Shown here piece by piece: positions 5,929 to 8,621 of a DNA stretch of 8,621 bases. A program made the position numbers and the translations under genes. The DNA comes from Bacteroidota bacterium (GTDB lineage Bacteria; Bacteroidota; Bacteroidia; Bacteroidales; VadinHA17). The stretch spans positions 1 through 8,621 of the forward strand of contig DAOVQI010000115.1 in the NCBI GenBank assembly GCA_030628785.1, written 5' to 3'. Numbering within the stretch: position 1 is the stretch's first letter; every line of letters begins with the position of its first letter. The notes beneath the pieces are model-generated. The model saw only the letters and a list, made by a program, of their open reading frames with translations, was not told where the DNA came from and made no database searches.

Positions 5929-6741
5929 ATGAGTATCACAGAATCTCTTTCAAAGTTCGATGATCTGGAAAAAATGAATGTCAGGGATTTACTGGAAAAC
6001 ATTAATAAGGAAGACCAAACAGTTCATTTAGCTGTTAAAAAAGTCATAACTAATATTGAAAAACTGGTTAACCAAATAATTAATAAAATCAGTAAAGGTG
6101 GCCGCTTGTTTTATATCGGAGCAGGGACAAGTGGCAGATTAGGCATTGTAGATGCATCGGAAATTCCACCAACTTTCGGAGTACCTTTTGATATTGTTAT
6201 TGGAATCATAGCAGGCGGTGATTCAGCTATCCGTAAAGCAGTCGAATTCGCTGAGGATAATTACGAGCAGGCATGGAAAGACCTGCAAAAATATGAAATC
6301 AATAAAAAGGATGTGATTGTTGGTATTGCAGCCTCAGGCAGAACTCCATATGTTATCGGAGGCGTAAGAAAAGCGAGGTCGGAAGGGATCCTTACGGCGT
6401 GTATCACCTGTAATCCAGGAACAAAACTGGCAGAAGAAGTAGACATCCCGATTGAAGCCATTGTAGGACCCGAATTTGTTACCGGTAGTACCAGAATGAA
6501 ATCGGGAACGGCTCAAAAACTAATCCTGAACATGATCACAACTTCCTCAATGATTAAGTTGGGGCATGTAAAAGGAAGCAAAATGGTAGATATGCAGCTT
6601 ACAAATAAAAAGCTGGTCGAGCGTGGAATACGAATGCTAATGGATGAATTGGGGTATGACAAGAAAAGGGCAAAAAGACTTTTATTAGAGTATGGTTCAG
6701 TACGAAAGGTAATCCGGAATGAAAGAAAGAGAAATGCCTAA
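5929..6741 (+). CDS. murQ: N-acetylmuramic acid 6-phosphate etherase MurQ
   Basis: MurQ removes D-lactate from MurNAc-6-phosphate to give GlcNAc-6-phosphate, feeding cell-wall sugar into amino-sugar metabolism; it is cytoplasmic. From ATG 5929 the protein has 270 residues, normal for the family, and consists of one SIS domain with a C-terminal helical part. FYIGAGTSGRLGIVDASEIP (61-80) is the sugar-phosphate loop. Glu78 in SEIPPTFG corresponds to the catalytic acid Glu83 of E. coli MurQ, although Ile replaces the usual Cys after it. AVEFAED (104-110) carries the second conserved glutamate. GPEFVTGSTRMKSGTAQKL (180-198) is the MurQ/GckR signature. A TTG at 5896 would add 11 residues with no family match and overlaps the probable promoter, so ATG is preferred. 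It is divergent from the kinase-RapZ_C gene and lies 1 bp before the glycosyltransferase frame, so the two are probably co-transcribed and translationally coupled. Confidence 0.96.
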   Translation: MSITESLSKFDDLEKMNVRDLLENINKEDQTVHLAVKKVITNIEKLVNQIINKISKGGRLFYIGAGTSGRLGIVDASEIPPTFGVPFDIVIGIIAGGDSAIRKAVEFAEDNYEQAWKDLQKYEINKKDVIVGIAASGRTPYVIGGVRKARSEGILTACITCNPGTKLAEEVDIPIEAIVGPEFVTGSTRMKSGTAQKLILNMITTSSMIKLGHVKGSKMVDMQLTNKKLVERGIRMLMDELGYDKKRAKRLLLEYGSVRKVIRNERKRNA

Positions 6742-6742
6742 A

Positions 6743-8621
6743 ATGAAAAATAATATCACTTGTTTTCTTTTCAATAGAGGAAAACCCGAACCACAATCTG
6801 TTGAAAACCTGAGAAGGTCTGAGCTGGTCGAAAAAATTTACATACTAACCCCGGAAAAAGCAAGTAATATTGAAGGCTGTGAAATAATAACTGTTGATAA
6901 ACTGTACAGTACGAAATCAATCCGGACAATTGCCGAAAAGTCGGGCACAGCTTATACGCTTATTTATCTGAATGAAAATCTTCTTGAATTAGGACAATAT
7001 GCCCTGGAAAGATTTTATGCTGTTGCAGAGGATACCGGTGCCGGTTTGGTATATTCAGATTATTATGAAAAAATTAATGATACAAGGTCTGCACAGCCTA
7101 CCATTGATTACCAGTACGGAAGTCTTAGGGATGATTTTAATTTTGGTATGGTTCTGTTTTACAGAAGCGAAGCAATTAAACGGGTAGCAGAGCAATTTGA
7201 TAAGGAATATGAATATGCAGGTTTTTATGATCTCCGTTTAAGAACCGCCGGACAATATTCAATAATAAGAATACCGGAATATCTTTACATAATTACTGAA
7301 ACAGATACCAGGAGATCAGGAGAAAAGATGTTTGATTACGTTGATCCGAAAAACAGGGAAATTCAGAAGGAAATGGAAGAAGCTGTCACATCATATCTGA
7401 AAAACACCGGAGTTTACCTCGAACCAAAATTTCAAGAGATTAATCTTCATGAAGAGAATTTTGAAACTGAAGCATCCGTTATTATTCCTGTTAAAAACCG
7501 TGTACGTACAATTGGAGACGCGATTAAATCAGTTCTGAAACAGGATACCAATTTTGCGTTTAACCTGATTATTATTGATAATTTCTCTAACGATGGTACT
7601 ACTGAAAAGATAAAATCATTTGCAGAAAAAGATCAGAGGATAATTCATGTTATCCCCAAAAGAAAGGATCTTGGCATTGGTGGTTGCTGGAATGTCGGGA
7701 TTGACCATAAAAAGTGCGGAAAATTTGCAATTCAGTTGGACAGTGATGATGTATACATAGATGAAACGGTTATTCAAAAAATAGTTGATACTTTCTATAA
7801 AGAAAAATGTGCAATGGTAATAGGTACATACCAGACAACAAATTTTGATTTTGAAGAAATTGTTCCAGGAATAATTGATCACAGAGAGTGGACTCCTGAA
7901 AATGGAAGAAATAATGCATTAAGAATCAACGGCTTTGGTGCCCCACGAGCCTTTTATACTCCTGTCCTGGAAAAAAATAAATTTCTAAATGTAAGTTACG
8001 GTGAGGATTATGCCATATGTTTGAATATATCACGTTTTTATAGGATCGGCAGAATATACACTACGCTTTATCAATGCCGGAGATGGGAAGAAAATACAGA
8101 CGCAAAACTGGATGTTAAAAAAGAAAATGCTAATAATGTCTTTAAGGACCGGATAAGGACTTTTGAGGTTCTTGCCCGCCAAAAATTGAACCAACGTATT
8201 AGTTTCCGGAAAAACGGCCGGCATTTTATATTCCTTTTGTTGATCACGACTCTATTACTTGCAGGTTGCGGAAGATACAATAGCTGGCAAAAAAATAAAG
8301 CAACATACGGGACCATAAGCATTGACTCCTCTGATATAAAAAAAGAAACAGCATTATCAAGCGACAAACAGCCTTTTCAAATAATCTACCACACGGAAGA
8401 CAAGAAAATCTGTCATTCGCTTTTAAGGCACTTTATCAGGAACGGACTGGCAGATAAGCCTCTGAATGAAATAACCATTGAGGTTGCAAAAAGTTTCCTG
8501 GAAACAAAATATGTTGCTTATACTCTTGAAACTGAAGGGGATGAATTATTAGTTGTGAATTTAAGAGGATTAGACTGTACTACCTATCTGGAAAACACAG
8601 TTGTTTTTTCCAGGTTAATCA
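6743..8621 (+). CDS. Tandem GT-A glycosyltransferase fused in frame to lipoprotein-like DUF1460 amidase (3' end cut)
   Basis: One frame runs from ATG 6743 to the window end with no stop (626 codons). Residues 1-240 form a degenerate first GT-A domain (VYSDYY with Asp106). Residues 244-485 form a canonical GT2 domain: ASVIIPVKNR (244-253), IIDNFSNDGTTE, LDSDD with the metal-binding DSD (333-335), and GEDYA (420-424). I recall stand-alone Bacteroidota glycosyltransferases of about 480 residues ending near ARxKxN, which matches residues 479-484 here. The frame then continues through RKNGRH, a hydrophobic helix (about 495-508) and the lipobox LLAGC (Cys509). A DUF1460 domain begins near residue 553, with YVAYTLE and VVNLRGLDCTTYLE; Cys612 is the probable catalytic Cys. 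DUF1460 enzymes are NlpC/P60-type N-acetylmuramoyl-L-alanine amidases. The topology would put the transferase in the cytoplasm and the amidase in the periplasm. In-frame ATGs at 6719 and 6734, overlapping murQ, are alternative starts. Acceptor and donor sugars are unknown. A lost stop between two genes, or a sequence error, is the alternative. Confidence 0.85.
   Translation, partial: MKNNITCFLFNRGKPEPQSVENLRRSELVEKIYILTPEKASNIEGCEIITVDKLYSTKSIRTIAEKSGTAYTLIYLNENLLELGQYALERFYAVAEDTGAGLVYSDYYEKINDTRSAQPTIDYQYGSLRDDFNFGMVLFYRSEAIKRVAEQFDKEYEYAGFYDLRLRTAGQYSIIRIPEYLYIITETDTRRSGEKMFDYVDPKNREIQKEMEEAVTSYLKNTGVYLEPKFQEINLHEENFETEASVIIPVKNRVRTIGDAIKSVLKQDTNFAFNLIIIDNFSNDGTTEKIKSFAEKDQRIIHVIPKRKDLGIGGCWNVGIDHKKCGKFAIQLDSDDVYIDETVIQKIVDTFYKEKCAMVIGTYQTTNFDFEEIVPGIIDHREWTPENGRNNALRINGFGAPRAFYTPVLEKNKFLNVSYGEDYAICLNISRFYRIGRIYTTLYQCRRWEENTDAKLDVKKENANNVFKDRIRTFEVLARQKLNQRISFRKNGRHFIFLLLITTLLLAGCGRYNSWQKNKATYGTISIDSSDIKKETALSSDKQPFQIIYHTEDKKICHSLLRHFIRNGLADKPLNEITIEVAKSFLETKYVAYTLETEGDELLVVNLRGLDCTTYLENTVVFSRLI
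8198..8269 (+). other. Lipoprotein signal-like segment inside the fused frame
   Basis: If reading began at 8198, the peptide would be a textbook lipoprotein leader: a basic n-region (RKNGRH), a hydrophobic core (FIFLLLITTLLLAG) and a lipobox Cys at 8267-8269. The codon at 8198 is ATT, not ATG. No ATG lies in frame between 7813 and the lipobox; the only common alternative is TTG at 8186. This marks the likely ancestral start of a separate DUF1460 lipoprotein. In the fused reading it would act as an N-in membrane anchor. Confidence 0.6.

Noticed and set aside
6999..7187. 62-codon plus-strand frame
   Set aside because: It is a shadow of the glycosyltransferase frame, which continues through this region with clear GT motifs.
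8181..8185. Frameshift error at the A5 run as the cause of the fusion
   Set aside because: One base fewer gives a stop at once, but would remove the KxN part of the ARxKxN ending that I recall for relatives of this transferase; less likely, though read data would settle it.

Overview
The window looks like chromosome of a member of the Bacteroidota (Bacteroidales or Marinilabiliales type). The evidence is AT-rich DNA, weak or absent Shine-Dalgarno sequences, TAnnTTTG-type -7 promoter elements before mnmA and murQ, a Bacteroidota-type MnmA with CPWDED near the N-terminus, and intergenic spaces packed with palindromic repeats. Closest family resemblances are from memory, not from a search.

Layout. 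Positions 1-426 hold the 3' end of a GH114/TM1410-like glycoside hydrolase. An eight-helix membrane protein of unknown function follows (478-1344), then a repeat-filled gap (1345-1624) and mnmA, the tRNA 2-thiouridylase (1625-2821, + strand). mnmA converges on a sugar-1-phosphate nucleotidyltransferase resembling MurU (3590-2835, - strand). Upstream of that, on the same strand, lies a two-domain protein (5455-4013): an AmgK-like sugar kinase fused to the C-terminal domain of RapZ. Across a 473-bp divergent gap is murQ (5929-6741, + strand). Directly after it comes a long frame that runs off the window end without a stop (6743-8621): a tandem GT-A glycosyltransferase joined in frame to a lipoprotein-like membrane segment and the beginning of a DUF1460 N-acetylmuramoyl-L-alanine amidase, including its probable catalytic Cys.

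How the genes fit together. DUF1460 amidases cut MurNAc from the stem peptide. AmgK and MurU rebuild UDP-MurNAc from free MurNAc. MurQ sends MurNAc-6-phosphate towards GlcNAc-6-phosphate. The RapZ C-terminal domain senses glucosamine-6-phosphate in E. coli. The right 5.8 kb therefore reads as a peptidoglycan amino-sugar recycling locus holding both the anabolic (AmgK/MurU) and catabolic (MurQ) branches, with a possible metabolite sensor built into the kinase.

The most notable points are the two fusions (kinase-RapZ_C; glycosyltransferase-DUF1460), a REP-like element present twice with the same folded architecture but different sequence, nested older inverted repeats around those copies, and a palindrome that supplies the stop codons of two convergent genes. 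No tRNA, rRNA, CRISPR array, transposase or phage gene was seen.
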